64,000 nt of DNA from Antedon mediterranea. Taxonomy: Eukaryota > Echinodermata > Crinoidea > Comatulida > Antedonidae. The stretch lies in NCBI RefSeq assembly GCF_964355755.1, contig NC_092680.1:21243001-21307000 (forward strand). Reading direction: 5' to 3'. A program made the translations under genes and the position numbers. Each line of letters begins with the position of its first letter. Positions within the stretch are counted from its first letter, which is position 1. A model generated the notes under the pieces. The model had not been told where the DNA came from and ran no database searches. It was given only the letters and a program-made list of their open reading frames with translations. This document shows, piece after piece, positions 11,301 through 25,800 of the stretch.

Positions 11301-14300
11301 ATGACGTATCTTTAAGTCGAAATTGTTTAAAATTTTGTAAAATTACTAGAAAAGGCTGGAAAAACATAAATCACGCGAAAAAAATACGTTTTCAATGCTA
11401 CGTGCGCACCGCACACGTAAAATTATGCGCACGCGTGGGAATTTTTGACATGCTTAAACCGACATGAAACGCGTAGAAAGTTGATTAGAAAATAATTTTG
11501 CGCATTTTGAAATTTTAAATGCGCGTGCGCGCGTAACTTTGTGTAAAACACGGAATTTTTTTTCAACAGAAAGTTAGCGCATGATATAAATTAAACTTTT
11601 GCAAAGTTTCAAGTTGAAATGTTATTTGGTTGTCGAGCTATGTTAAATACGAAAAAATCGTTAAATCGCGCGTAAGTCACGTTGCGCAATTGTAAACGTC
11701 ATGAAAAGCTTCGCTTGACGACGTTACGTAAATGTCAATATGTTAAGATAGTTACCGAAATGTTATGTTTGCGAGTTTTAGAGAAAAGCGTTACACAAAA
11801 ATCATACAGAATGATTTCGTACAATCACAAGAGGTTATCCTGCAACTTCGTTGCGGATAACCAAAAAGCTAGTATAGTTGATATAATAAATCACAGTTAT
11901 TATTGATCAATGTTAATTGGCTTTGGTCGTTAGTGATTCACTTACTGTACATAAGTGAATTAATTATTTTCATTTTTTTGCTTTGTAATATTGTGTTACA
12001 GTATTAGGTATTGATTGAACTACAAATTGTAATAGATTTGTGATAATAATTATGAAAATGCAAACAATAATGAATATTATGAATGCATTATACAATAGTG
12101 GGTTAATAATAATATGGAAGTACGGTACTTTGTCAATAAAATAAATATCAAAATAGGTAGAAATAAGATACATAATAAGCATTGTAAGCAGCTACATAGT
12201 AATTACTTTGAAATTAATTTAAAAACTTATTTATTTGGCAAGTTTAAAAATAAATTTAAAAACGATCTGATTTTTTGTGAATTAAATTGTGTCGAAAATA
12301 TTTTTAAACCCTCAGTATCGGTTTAATAATAATAATATCATGGATTTATATAAGTGCTTGAAACCTCTAAGCGCTGAACATTATTACCCCAGTCATGTTT
12401 TTAGATCAAACATGTATGGAACATTTACATATAGTAGCCTACTTCTAGTGTAATCAACTCCAATTAATGATGACTGCTATTTATTTGTACATAAATAAAC
12501 AATCTCTGTATAATATCATTTTCATTATGAATTGCATGCCTGGGCTGTGAACCTTTGACTTATGTCACCTGTCTGGTTTGCCATCACAATAGCATGATAT
12601 GATTCAATTAAGGAGCTACCTCCCTTGCATAGCTGTCTGCCACACTTCATGTTACCTCAATGTTTTCACAGAGTTCTCGTCAAAATACCCCAGGCAAGTG
12701 AGCGCACAGAACCCATTTATAGATGCACTCTGTACTCGCATCCTAATTTAGCATTTTATGAACTACAATCAGGGTAAGCTTGTGAGCAAGTGAATAACTT
12801 GGAAAGATTGTTAGAACGAGGAATAAATATACAATATAAGGTAACTATAGTTTAATAAAAATGGCTATAGGAATTCACAAAAAAAGAATACAGTGTGCTT
12901 GACCTTGCATTGACCTTTCCCAGGGTCTAACAGGAAGTGAAATATATTATACTGTATTGCAATGAAGTGTTTACACTCTAGCTGCAATATAACGAATAAT
13001 GAAGGCATATGCTAGAAATGAAATTTTTATGTGAGAAATAATTATTGGAAAATAAAGTAAATAGTAAAAATTTAAATTTAGTAACTTCCATTTTGCTGTC
13101 TTCTAAAATATGTTAAAATATAAAAAGAATAAAAAAAGGAGTCAGATAAAACAAGGGTACTCCTAAAGCGACTGTGGAAAACATTTTGAGAAGCCTATCA
13201 ATTTACAAGAAACTGATGAGCTTTATTAATCACCATCAAATATTGATAACAGGGAGTTGCAACTCTGCTGAAATATTATCTTCTTCTTATTATCAACCCA
13301 GTTTAATAATACAACTTCACATCAATAGTCATTTGTTTAAAATCTGTTCTTAATTGGATTCCGGAAACAAATAAAAGAAGTAGGTCTGTATTAATTTATA
13401 TGCTTTACAAGGTTCACGATGACAATATTATTTAATTAGACATTGTCCTGTTTTACTGCTGTATTTTGATATCTTCACTGGAAGACAACAAAACCTACCA
13501 GGATTGTCCTGTCGCAGCCTAAGGTAAAAAATAAGCTAAGATAATCCTCCCTTCTTTTCAGGAACCACTTAGTAAATCTTAAAATGGATATTTCAGTAAT
13601 AAATATTGAGTAAAGTATGAATACTTAGAGGACGTTTGATGCAATTAAATGGCTGCGGACTAAATTAGAGAAAGGGTGTCTGTATAATGGAGTTATGAAC
13701 AACACAAAGCAACTGTTTGTCAAGTTTAATAAGCTGTAGCCTACATTTTATTTGGTTCAATGTTCATGAGGACAGAGTATGTCATTCAAGGAAGTAGGAT
13801 AAATCAATGGATATTATGCAGTTGTACAATTTCATTTGTTTTGCTACACTGAACATGATAGACATAAGCTCTTGCAAAATTTATTACAAAAAAATACAAA
13901 ACAGTTCTTGGCAAGAAGATAATATTAACATAGAAAGTTTGATCTTAAATAATAAAAAAAGAAAGCACTGTAGACCAATAACAAAGCAATTAAGACTAGA
14001 AGAAGAGTAGGAGGAAAAATACAAGCCATTTGACAAAGTATTTCAAGTCTCAAACCCTTACAAAATACTAATTGTACATGACAGTTAAAATTCAATTACG
14101 ATTTGCAGAAAGAATATTCCACAGATCAACGACCGTGATTGAACCACACATGCTCAGTTGGAGTGAAGATTATCTAGACAAGGGTATTGTTATGAATTAA
14201 TAAAGAAGAGATAGTCATTTAGTTTGTGATATGATTGATTCAATACAAGGTTATATTATAATAGTTTGCTTTCAATAACATGTTTATGTTCTGAAGGTAT

Positions 14301-16179
14301 TGATCAATCTCTTCATAATATCATCTTTGTTTTCAGTTTAGATTGTATGTTAGTTGATGCTTAGTTGATATTAATAACAAGCAACCCGAACCCTGAAAAC
14401 GTTGACAATTTTCAAAAATACAATTGGGGTAAAAAAACAGAGACTACTGTATACATATAAATATATATTAACAGGTTAAAACCTCTCAATGAATTTAGTA
14501 TTCAATTCAATTGATTAAAAGAAAAAAAAAGATATATATTTTAACTACTGTAATTCAGATGAAACTAGCCCATATCCATCCAGCATATTCGTGATCCATC
14601 ATAGCCAAACCAAACACATTACTGTCTAGGACACTTTAGGCACACAAAACATTAAATCATTTATGTTTACAGTAGATCAACTTGGCTATAATAATGTTTA
14701 CTTGCTTTAAACCAATATAATCAATCTGAATTTATAAGAAAATGTAAATTATTGCTAGATTTACATAAAATAATAATCCATGGTTATTGAGTTTGGGAAT
14801 CAAACATCGTGGAAGACATCAAGTCAAGTTCATACCGAAACTAGTGAAATTTGAAATTGTAATATGTAATCAATAATTAGGCCGAGACGACACCATAATA
14901 ATTATTCACAACACAAATTAATTACTTAATTACACTTGGTTTGTAATATATTGATTGGTTAAATTTTCTAATCAATTTGTTATTGTGTGAACTTCGTGAG
15001 GTGTAGCTGGGCTCTTGTTAAGTGTAACAGAATGTATTTAAACTACAGCATTATAGCAGGAGTTCAACTCCCTGATTATACAATGTAAATGTTTAAAAAG
15101 GGTGCCAGTATTTTATCAACGGTGATCTCCATATCCTCATAAGAATTAAAGTGGTGCAGTGGTCACAAAATAAAGGAACAATTCCATCAGGCCACTGGGT
15201 TATCAAAAGACTCTGTTGAAACCTTACCAACTGTACTGGGTATGGTATAGCTCCTCCCCACCACCCATACCTAAACACTACTTGGAATTTTGAAACAGCC
15301 TTTCAACTTCAATGCTCAGGCATCGTTCTTTAATTCTCTTTTGGCTATCCAACATGTTTCATCTTTACTTCTTTCAAGCATTTCCTCAAAACCATCTTCT
15401 TTCAAATGGTCAATTAATCTGAAATTCCTCCTTTTTTAAATATATGAATTTTATTATTTGTTTATTAAATGTATTATTCTACTGGATGGACCACCCTCAT
15501 AAAATACTGAACAGGTGAACTAAAATATAAAATAAATAAATAGCTATTATTTGTTATCATTCAAAATATTTTCAAATTTGATAATAAAACCATGGTTACA
15601 AAAGTAGTTCAAGATAAGACAAACATGAACTCAAACTCCATTTTCTGCAAGTCAGCGAATCCTGGATCTCAAACTGTGCGACTTCAATACAGTTTATTCA
15701 GAACTGTGTGGTAGATGTTTAAAAATAGATATGAAGTCATGCTGTGTTTTGACAACACCGTGAGTCATTGCGTATTGGTGGACACCGACTAAGAACCAAT
15801 TATTTTAAAAGTATAACGAGATAGATGTACAGGTGTAAAGCAACAGCGCTTCAAACAAGTATTATCTTGCGATTCATACACGATGAGTAATACTAATACT
15901 ATCATTGCTTGCCTTGATGAATGGATATAATCAATAATCATGTTGTTGTTGTGGAATCATTTTACTTCACTTTAAGGGCGTGACCAAGTGGAGTGGAATA
16001 TTAATGAGACATTAGAATCAAGGAGATATTACAGATAATACTGCATTTAGAAGATTAAATAAATAGTAATTAGATAAAAATTAATTAACTGAAGTGTGGT
16101 ATGGTGAATACACTTGTGACATACAGTGAGGTTTGTGGTAATTAATCAAGTAATAATCTCATACAGTTTGCCACATTTC

Positions 16180-16234
16180 AGTGGCGGATCCAAGATTTAG
16201 AAAAAAAAGTGGGGGGTGGGAGTGGGGGTAGGGC
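16180..16234 (+). repeat. Transposon end remnant and G-rich tract
   Basis: CAGTGGCGGATCCAAGATTT resembles a terminal inverted repeat of animal DNA transposons, and a diverged complement of the same word occurs at 60698-60720. It is followed by a G-rich run (GTGGGGGGTGGGAGTGGGGG) with quadruplex potential. No transposase is seen. Confidence 0.4.
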
Positions 16235-17100
16235 CTAAAAGTAGTAAAATGAAGTGTTGAACTTAAATTGATGTCCTATCTTTTGCATTACACTATTTGT
16301 GAAATTTTCTGCTGCATAAACATCTTCTTCAATACTGTACTCAGAGAGGAACAAGAAAATAAATGGAAGAAATCAACAAGTGAAACATCTTCATGAAACT
16401 GATACATTATTGGTAGTTTTGAATTGAATTATTGTTTCATTAATAATACAGCTGGCAAACCACTTTGATGATTAATACCCAGAACTAATTATAATGATAA
16501 ACATTTTGCATAATTTTAGTACAGCCTCACATAGAACCTTGGGCAGATTAATAGAAAATATGTTTCAGCAAAAAAATAAGTTAGGTTTAATGGGCTTAAC
16601 AATAACAAATAAAATGCCAGAAAATTCTAAAGACAGAGGTGCACATTCGTTTTCCTTTCCTTTTCCCAACATACTAGGTTCACGGAATAAGTAGGATACG
16701 CACAGGATCATTCTATATGTATAAGAGTTTGAATGTTGGTGGTTGATATTGTTTGAGATACAAATGTTTGGGCACGATATTGATCTAATACACAGCATAA
16801 ATGCTAATAATAAATTAAAACCAATTAATAATATATAGCATATTGTGTTTTGAGGGTGTGGTAACTAACAGTGACTCATCCAAACAATTTAACTTGTGTA
16901 AGTAGAGGAAATCCGATAAAAAAGAACAATAACAAATTTACAATGGAAATGTGTAGTATGGTTGTACTCTTTGTGTAATGTAATAAATTATTATAGGAAT
17001 GATAAAGCAGATATAATGTTATGCTAACAAAGGGCTGTTAAAGTGAAGACTTAGATGATTTGCTGGTACTGTAGTTGGAATAAAATATAGCACTAACCCT

Positions 17101-17263
17101 CGGTCCACACTATCAAACTTTATGTCACAAAAAATGTGATGTGCCCATATATGGACATGATGATGTCATATCACTAACCATATTTGAACATATTACTACC
17201 ATGCATTGGCACATCACACTTTTTTTTGTCAAACCCATTTGATAAGTGTAGACAGAGAAATTT
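17101..17263 (+). mobile_element. MITE family A copy
   Basis: Left arm GGTCCACACTATCAAACTT and right arm GATAAGTGTAGACAGAGA are inverted and mildly diverged, and the centre carries GGACATGATGATGTCATATC as in other copies. Confidence 0.8.
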
Positions 17264-20200
17264 AGAGTTTTAAGTATTACAAATAACATGTGATGAAACA
17301 AATGATTTTGTACACAATTTCAGTTTTAGATCATACCAAAAATTGTACAAATAACCAACGTTTAATACAGAGGATATTTTTATGAGTTTTGACTGCTTCT
17401 TTTCAACGAGTTGAATAGAAGGCTTTCAGCAAATCATTATTGAATTGAAGGTGTCGCACATAGATGTCTGAAAGTCACAAAAAGCTCACCATACAATAAT
17501 ACCATACAATAATACCTCTAAATCACTAATAATAATTTGCATGGCTCGTGATAGGAAACCAACTGATCCAATGACAAGGTGTGTTAAAAATAAAAATTAA
17601 TGATAGTTGCAAACTGTTGTTGTTATTGTTATTGATATCCTTGCTGTGTAATTGAACTTTACTCATTAAGACACTCCTGATTTCTAAACCCTCACTTCCT
17701 GGTATTGACAGATCAGCATAGGTAATTGTACATTGAGTCTTGAAAAACATGTATTTCTTGGAATAAACACAGGTGGCATGTAAACAAGGAAATCATACTT
17801 TATTACAGCCAAGAGTCATTGGATTCATGCTAAAGAACTATTTACAATAAATTTAAAAAAACTTGAAATATTAAACACAGACTTGGGGAACCAGGGGGGG
17901 GGGGGGGAAATGCTAGATTACTAAATATTAAAAATGACAACATTATTTCTTTGTTAATGATGCAATCAATTTCCGATTAGACAACCAATATACCTTCCTC
18001 CAATGTATTATTGTACTGTATTCATAGGAGATAGAAATCTCCAAACAAAGATAACTATTGTATGAGTAAAACTGTGTATAGTTTAAAATGCAATGGAACA
18101 CATCAATTCAACATTCAATTCAACAAAAAAAAGGACTATAAAGTATTTAGTACAGTATTTACTATGAAATTGCATTCAGGGAAACCAGACTATGAAAACC
18201 AATGTTGGGTCAGCACATTTGATGCTGTAATGATATTGTTTAATATAATACAGGTATTGTGTTCAGACATGAGTCATCAATACACACCTTTACCAGATGT
18301 TAACATCCTTTCACACCTTAAATGGTGAGTGCAATATTTTCAAGTTCCTTGCACTTCCCAAAAATCCCAGGGTAGTTTTATGACGCTGCTTTACACAGTA
18401 AATTTTTTGTTTTTAATGATGATTCAGTAAATGAATTATAAATGCAATGTATGTAAATTGTGAAAGTGAAATGTCTGCTTTCCAAGAACTTTAAAGTAGT
18501 TTTGCATTTTCAATTAGGTATACACCTTACATTACCATGTGCAATTTTGTCAATGCATTTTATATACTGTATATTATTTTTAATGAGTGTCTATTACTAT
18601 TAGTATTATCCTTAAAAAATATTAAAATTATATTAATTTTTTCGTTAATCTTGTGCTTAGGATTATATCGACACACCTGACTAGCCTCTGGCTTCAAACC
18701 TGGCTGCTGACCTAGGTAAGGTCAAATCTGAATCCAACACAAGGTCAAATACAAGTTCATTCCATATCCTGTTTTATTCAAGATCAGTTTGGTTTTAGGC
18801 TTCTTAACCCCGGATAACAAATTCAATGAGTTAGAATAGAGTGTAAAAGATTCTCTAAACAAAGCTGTTAATACCATTAGTCAAGTAGATGAGTGTGTAT
18901 CATGTGTTTTTTACAGCGACCACAAAAAAAAGTTTTTATACACTGATGATGAATAAATGAACTTGAATAAAAGACTTTCAATGAATTCATTGTTAAAAAC
19001 AACAAAATGGAAAACTCTTTAACAGACTCATGCTTCTGTTTTTCTTCTATTCAATTCTTTGTCATAGTTAGATAGATATTCCAGATGTAGATGTACAAAG
19101 GGGTAAACTATTCTGTAACACAAAATATAAAATCAAATCCGAAATTAAAAACATTGTTGAACTCTCAACATAGGTCAACAAAACCAAAGTAAGAGAATAG
19201 TTAATGAGAAGACCAAAGAAATCCACATGGATTTGACGCCGGCCACTCTAATTTAAATGTGAATGTCGATCTGCTAATGGATGGTGTGAATTAGAACATT
19301 TAAATGGCACGTGTTATCAGCAAAACCCATTGGGACTTAATGTCAGTTCAGGCGCTTTCTGTGATCACCCGATGTTGTGCACGAAATGATTGTTATTATC
19401 AAATTTATGTCTTTTTTAATAGTAGTGGGTAGATATATCCAAAGATGCTCTGAAAACTGTATTTGATCTTTTGAATAAAATGAAAACATATAAATCATCA
19501 CAAAGAAGTATCCTACTACAAAATTATTATTACAAAATATAATTATTACAACTAAATAAATGTATATATATTTTGTTTGTGTTTTCCTATTTCCTAGCAA
19601 ATACAATATTTAACATAAACCGAGATTGATTTTTTTTTTTGGAGTGGGTGGGGGGTTGTGCATGGGATGAGTGTTACCCAATTTGCAACAAAATCATCCC
19701 ATGCATAATAGGCAAAAGGCAGGTATAAATGTGGTAACATTAAACAATGTTTTTGACTTGTTTCAAGATCATAGACTCAACAAAAACGATTTTTTTTTCA
19801 TAGTTTAAAATGGAAATTACTGTACATCTGCACTATGAGTAAATCTTAATTATAACTAGACAGAAGTTACTAACTAAATTTATGAGGCATGTGATGCAAT
19901 GATACTGTTGGTCTTAATAAGATGAATCCTATACAAACATTACATTTTAAAAATGCTATTTTTTATTTTTTACCAACTACATTTCGTGGCAATTTAGTTT
20001 CATGATTACATTAATTAAATTTAAATTGTTTATTTAATTAAGACAATTAATTTTAATTACGTTTCAGGTATGTGGTATATAATCATGAAGCAGAGGTTAG
20101 AGAGTAAGCCTACGGGTGAATGAGATACCACCAAACTCAATAACATTCCTAGGTGTTTAAAACTCCAGGGTCCTTAAACATGAGTATTCCACTACCCTAG

Positions 20201-20439
20201 GTAACCCCATCAGGTATTGTTTATGGGCCTTGGAATTCACAGAGGTGGCCAATTTGGTTGTGTGTCTTAAAATAGGGGTACAATGTACACCAAAATATGT
20301 ATCCACAAAACCATGTTGAAATCAGTGTAAATTATAAATATTTCAAGATACATTTCCCTATTATCATCTTAAGTTCCTTAAAGTTATTTTTGCTTGCTTT
20401 ATTGTTGTTATTATTACTGATTACTGTTTTTAAATATCA

Positions 20440-20558
20440 AGTATTTCTGTACTTTGTTTTTATTTATTAGGGTATCTGTTTAAAGCTTCGATTACTTTGA
20501 GCTCCATTTTCTATAGCTTTTGATAAGATATGTTTTTAAAAATAAAATTGATTGATTG
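20440..20558 (+). repeat. Possible LINE 3' tail remnant
   Basis: The sequence ends AATAAAATTGATTGATTG, an A-rich end plus short tandem repeat typical of truncated non-LTR retrotransposon insertions. No coding region remains. Confidence 0.35.
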
Positions 20559-22895
20559 GCGATCACACAATAATCGTCAAATGAAATATAAAATAAATGT
20601 GTGGAAATAAAACATAAAATAGCAGATGGTACAGTATGTGAAAGAAGTGCTCTAATATATATGGCATGACAAAGAAAAACAATTGCTGAAAACAGGCTAT
20701 ACACATAACTGGCATTTCTAGATTAATTTTTAAAATGATTGGTTGTTGTTGAACAAAAATATTTCAAAGTAAAGAAAGTATTCAGTACATGTAAATACTT
20801 TCTAAACAAATAACATTCTGGTTATAGATGGTTTTGCTAATTGAATATTTTCAAAAGCAATGATTAATATGTTACTTGCTTGTTAAAGATTAGTACAGAA
20901 AGGAGGACAAACAGGCAATAAATCTTTGATAAACAATACAAAACCAATTCAATATAACATTTATTTCTTTTCTCTTTAAAGAAAATGTACTGTATAGAGT
21001 CAAAATACACACTGAAAGTAATTGAAAAGTCTCCAATCTTACTTGTGATTGGAGCACTGAATATTTGTCTAGCTAGTTTGGTTGTTTCTGAAGGTTGATA
21101 ATTAATAAGTACCTGCAGGTTATTTGTTGTTTTGACTTTTTTTAAAGTTAAAGGTAAACATAATCGAAATATGCCTAACTGAATATTAAGATTTATATTT
21201 TTGTTTTATGAGCAGCAATATCTTTTAATTTTAAAAACACTAAAATTACATAATATTTGACCTTTAACATTAAGTGCTATTCCTGCATGACAGGTATCAA
21301 ATCAGGTTCACTTCCTATTCCTTGATTTTAGTATTAAATATCATTTCCTTTGTTTTTCTAGTATTTTGCTTTGTAATTTGCCATTTTAAGTGCAGTGTAC
21401 AAATCTATGAGAAAGGGATTACATGTATTCTTCCCTTGGGATGTTTAATGGGTTTTGTTGTTACAATAATCCGCTGTACCCTTGATGTCAATGTCCTGAG
21501 TAAATGTATGTAATTAGATATTTGTTCATTAATCAATTATAATTAGTAGCCACTTTGTAATCCCTCTTTCATTGAGTTATTTCTGCCTTTCATCTTTCAT
21601 TCACCATAATTTATTAGTCACTCATAAATTAGTGAAGACAGATTGTTCTATTTATCTATAATTAATGACGTCGTTAAATTATTGTACACAATATTGCTAA
21701 TAAAACAATGTATACTCTACATTGTGATGATGATCCAATAAAGATTGAAATGTTGAATCAATGATTTTACTCTCATATTGGAGAAATGTTTTACTGTTCT
21801 ACTGTACTATACTCTACTATAGTAATTATATAACATTATAAAGATTCTAACAACGAATGAAGCTCTTAAACTGGTTATAAAGTATGGCATGTAATGTAAG
21901 TTACATACAGCGGAAGTTTGATACACTTATATAGCACGGTTAGAGGGGACTATCATAAAGATAAAGGCTTAATGATTGTTAAACAAAAGCTTATAAGTTT
22001 CCTATATTGGCCGGACTAACTTCCTATCTTATCAGGATGATGGTTAGCATTGTAACCTACGATGGAACGGATGACAGGCAACAAGTCATGGGTGACACTC
22101 ACAAACAAACAGATAATTATATTACAGTATTTTAATAGATACAGATCACCAGAACAAAGCATACCTCTCCTCACTACTTTTGACTCTCTATTCGTAGTGG
22201 GCTAACCTACAGATTTGCATCAATGACTTTATTTCCATTCACAATACACAATTATAATAATTGCATTTCATTTTTAATGGAGAGAGTATTATTAGCATTA
22301 CAATCAGAAAGAGACTTAGCACACTTTAAAAATTGTGTAAAGTGAGTTTAAACAAAGTGGAAATTCAATAACGGTATAGTCTAGTAGTTTGTTGAAAAAC
22401 ATGTAAATCCTACTCCATTTACTGAACGACGAAGAAGATATATCAGCCTTTGAATTACTTGTGCCATTTCCATCAAATGTACAGTATGGTGTAAATGATA
22501 GCTATCAATTAATGCTAGATATAAATTAAATGAAACATTTGCCAAAGAGACAGAATGTTTTCAATATTTATTGAATGTTATGCAAATTATGAAAGCAACT
22601 GAAAATAATTCATACATGAAAACAAACATTCATGATATAAATAAAATACTGTAATTATGGTAATTCAAAATACAACAACAGTTTTACTGAATGTAAATTG
22701 AACTGCAGAATTGTAAGTTTATCACAACTTTATGCTAATGTGATGTATGCCATATAAAATATTCTCATAATATTAAGGGTACACTGTATGGTAATCTATT
22801 TTTAGTTGAAGGTTATTCAATACTGTGCGTGGAACTGTTTAGATTTCTTACTAAAAAATAGAAAAAAATGAAAAACTTACCAGTTTGGTAACTGT

Positions 22896-25800
22896 TCATT
22901 TTGAGAGTTGAGTCTTGGCTTTCTTAACTTGGCACAACCATTTTATGACTTTAGCATTGCGTGTAATTATTGATGAAGTGTTATCTGGAATCTTCTTTAA
23001 CTTTTTGGTTAGTCCACTTTCACTGACTCGACTTCCTTCTGACATGACATCCGAGTCGGCATCTACATGATCATCATTTATTGCTGCCATATACATTGTG
23101 TGAAAGACATCATCAAGTTCATGTGGAGACTGTGCAGTAAACAACACGTTATCATCAAGACCCATTTGATCAAAAAACGTGTCCAACTCTGTCAGTGAGC
23201 TATGGCGCGATGGGGTAGCAACCTGCGGTGTGCTTACGTCCGAAGACGAGCCCCAAGAGTTTCTTCGCATCAAATGTTGTTTCCGTTTTAAAGAATTATG
23301 ATTGCTTCCAGTATCGGGTTTTTCTTCAACAGATTTTAGATCAAGAAATTGAGGTTTTTCTTTCCTTTTTCCACTATTTCTTTTTTCTAGTAATTCCTTT
23401 GAGTTGCGTCTGACTCTCATGGCAGATTGTTCATCATGTCTCATAACAGATATCATCGTAGCTTCTACAACGCTTTCAGTCGACAAAACCTGAACATTAT
23501 CTTCTACAAAAACGGAATCTGGACTGTTGTTCTTACTTGAGGTAGGCTTGTTAGTGGACATCTCACGACTCAGATCTGATGTTCCAATACTATGAGAAAC
23601 AACACCAGAACTATGACATTTGTTTTTGGTACTACTACCCATACTTGGCGAAGTGGAATGTTTGGGTGAAGGTGGATTGTTGGAAGAGTTTAACTTGGAT
23701 AACACCTCGTGTACTTCATCTATACTTGCTTGTCTTGTTTTAAGTTCATTTTTCTCAGCCTCTATGTTACGTTGCGTGCTCTGAGTGGTATGCTGCGGTT
23801 GACTATAACGACTTGGACAAACAACTTTAACTTCATCAGAAAGTTCTGTTTTAAATACATCACAATTATTATTACCTTCAGCAGGTTTTCGGTAAGATTT
23901 AACACCTTCAGTTCTAATAATCAGCAATTCTTTAGCGGTGGGTTTATTATCCACATTCTTAGTGTTACAAAATTGCACATTAGTAGAAGTATCTTTCCTA
24001 TATACATTTTCTTGTTTTTCTGCCTCTGTATTTGAAATTGTCTTGCATTGTTGTTTATTAACAAGTTTTTGCTTATTTTCCTTCAATGCTTTTTTGTATA
24101 AATCCTTAGAATCCTTTTCTCTCCGTCGCTCTCTGGAAACATGATCGTTCCAACTATTAACACGTTTCACAACAGGTCGAAAGAAACGATCCATTTTAAT
24201 ATCTTGTTCGTAGTCAGTCTGGCTAAGAGAACTATAAGATGTTTTATGTTGAGGACAGGTTGGCCTAGAAACTTGAATAGTTGAGGCACTATCCTGGCCA
24301 GTAGGTGTGATTTGTTTTATCCTTCCTTCCTGATCTAAACTTGTAACAACATTACCACAATCTGATACCAGTAAATTTCTATCTGTTGGCTTACTATTCA
24401 CTGTTGAATATTCATGAGCTTGAACTCTCCAATCATTTTCTTTCTCAGTAAAACATGCAGGATTTGATTCACTTCTTGTGGGAGGAGCTACACTAGCGTA
24501 TTGCTTGGTCGGGTTTCCTGTCAAATCAGCATCCAATGGTAATGAATATTCATATGGCTTATGTCTCAGACTAAAAGCTAATGGTTTCATGGATGACTTA
24601 CTTTTGCTTGCTTGACTTACTCCAGATAATGAATATTCATTAAAAACTTTTGAAGGCAGAAAATGTGATTGGTACTGGTATTCATTACCTTCTTGTCCTT
24701 TCATGGTTTTTAATTCTGCAGGTTTTAAACCGTAATTAAACTTCGGCTCATTAGCCTCCAGCACTTGACCCGTAGTTGACCTTAATATCTTCCAATTGAT
24801 ATCATTTGTACATCCATCAACATCACCTGGTTTGACAGTTGTTTTGAGTTCACTTGAAGTTATTGACCTATGAGACGTAAATTGATTATCACTTATAAGT
24901 TCAACTGATGTTGCATCTCCTACACTAGTTTCGTGCCTGAAATCTTTTATCTGTTTACCATTTTCCAAATTCTCATGTGAGATGCCAGAGCGAATACTGG
25001 AAGAAGTTGACAAAGTGGAAGACTTCCTTCTCGGTTGAAATCTGACTGGTTTATACTGTTTGGTGAATTTTGATTTTTGTGTTACTAAATATTCTTTGGC
25101 ATTGCTAGAATGCATGCCATAGTGATCATCCAGTGACTTCTCATTCACCTTAGCATATACCTGATATTTTTCTTTTTCTCTATGTGATGATAATGTATCA
25201 TTGCCATGTTTTGTAATGGTACAATCTACATTCATGTCCTTGATATTAGTAGAGGGCATAATACTTGGTTTTGTACCAGTTCTTCCAAATTCATCAGATT
25301 TGATTTGTATCACTTCGTTATTTTTTCTTGAATTAAATCCTGTTTTCATTACATTTTTATGTTGTATTCTTTTTAATACATTTTCGTTCAGAGGTTTTTT
25401 GAGGATTATAGGTTTCTTCGGCTTTTCTGGAATCTTAGGTTTTGTTGAAGTATTTGATGGATTGTAAATCTCAACAGTTTCTGGTGATTTTCTCTGGTGT
25501 CGTGCGTTGCTAGTTTGAACGCCAAGTTTCACAGAAGAAGATGATTCTTGCTTGATTGACTTCCTTGGAAAATCTCCAGAATATGGACTATGTTGTGATA
25601 CTATACTATTGTCATCTTTGATAGGTCTAACAATATATGGAGATGCATCAGGATGTAACCAGGTGTTTGCATCAGGTGCAGATCTCTGTCTTACATGTTT
25701 CTTAACAAAACCACTAGAAACCTGAGATGGTTTATTTAATATTTCAGGTTTTTTATCGATTGTTTTATCAGATGGAAAATAATGAAAGCTATGACTTGCT

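Larger units (their letters stand above)
9889..22882. other. 13-kb interval without confident coding sequence
   Basis: I find no supported exon. If the 3'UTR model above is right, this is one intron. It holds a C-rich tract (10083-10110), a CRE-motif repeat block (10540-11300), a G-rich tract (16208-16234), a family A MITE (17101-17263), a poly-G run near 17896, and a LINE-like tail (20440-20558). The rest is AT-rich sequence without visible structure. Confidence 0.5.

Noticed and set aside
11279-11906. Two plus-strand open frames of 62 and 74 aa
   Set aside because: They sit in or beside the CRE-motif repeat block, with no splice context or family resemblance.
18062-18328. 88-aa plus-strand open frame
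   Set aside because: Composition is unremarkable and no acceptor, donor context or recognisable motif supports it.
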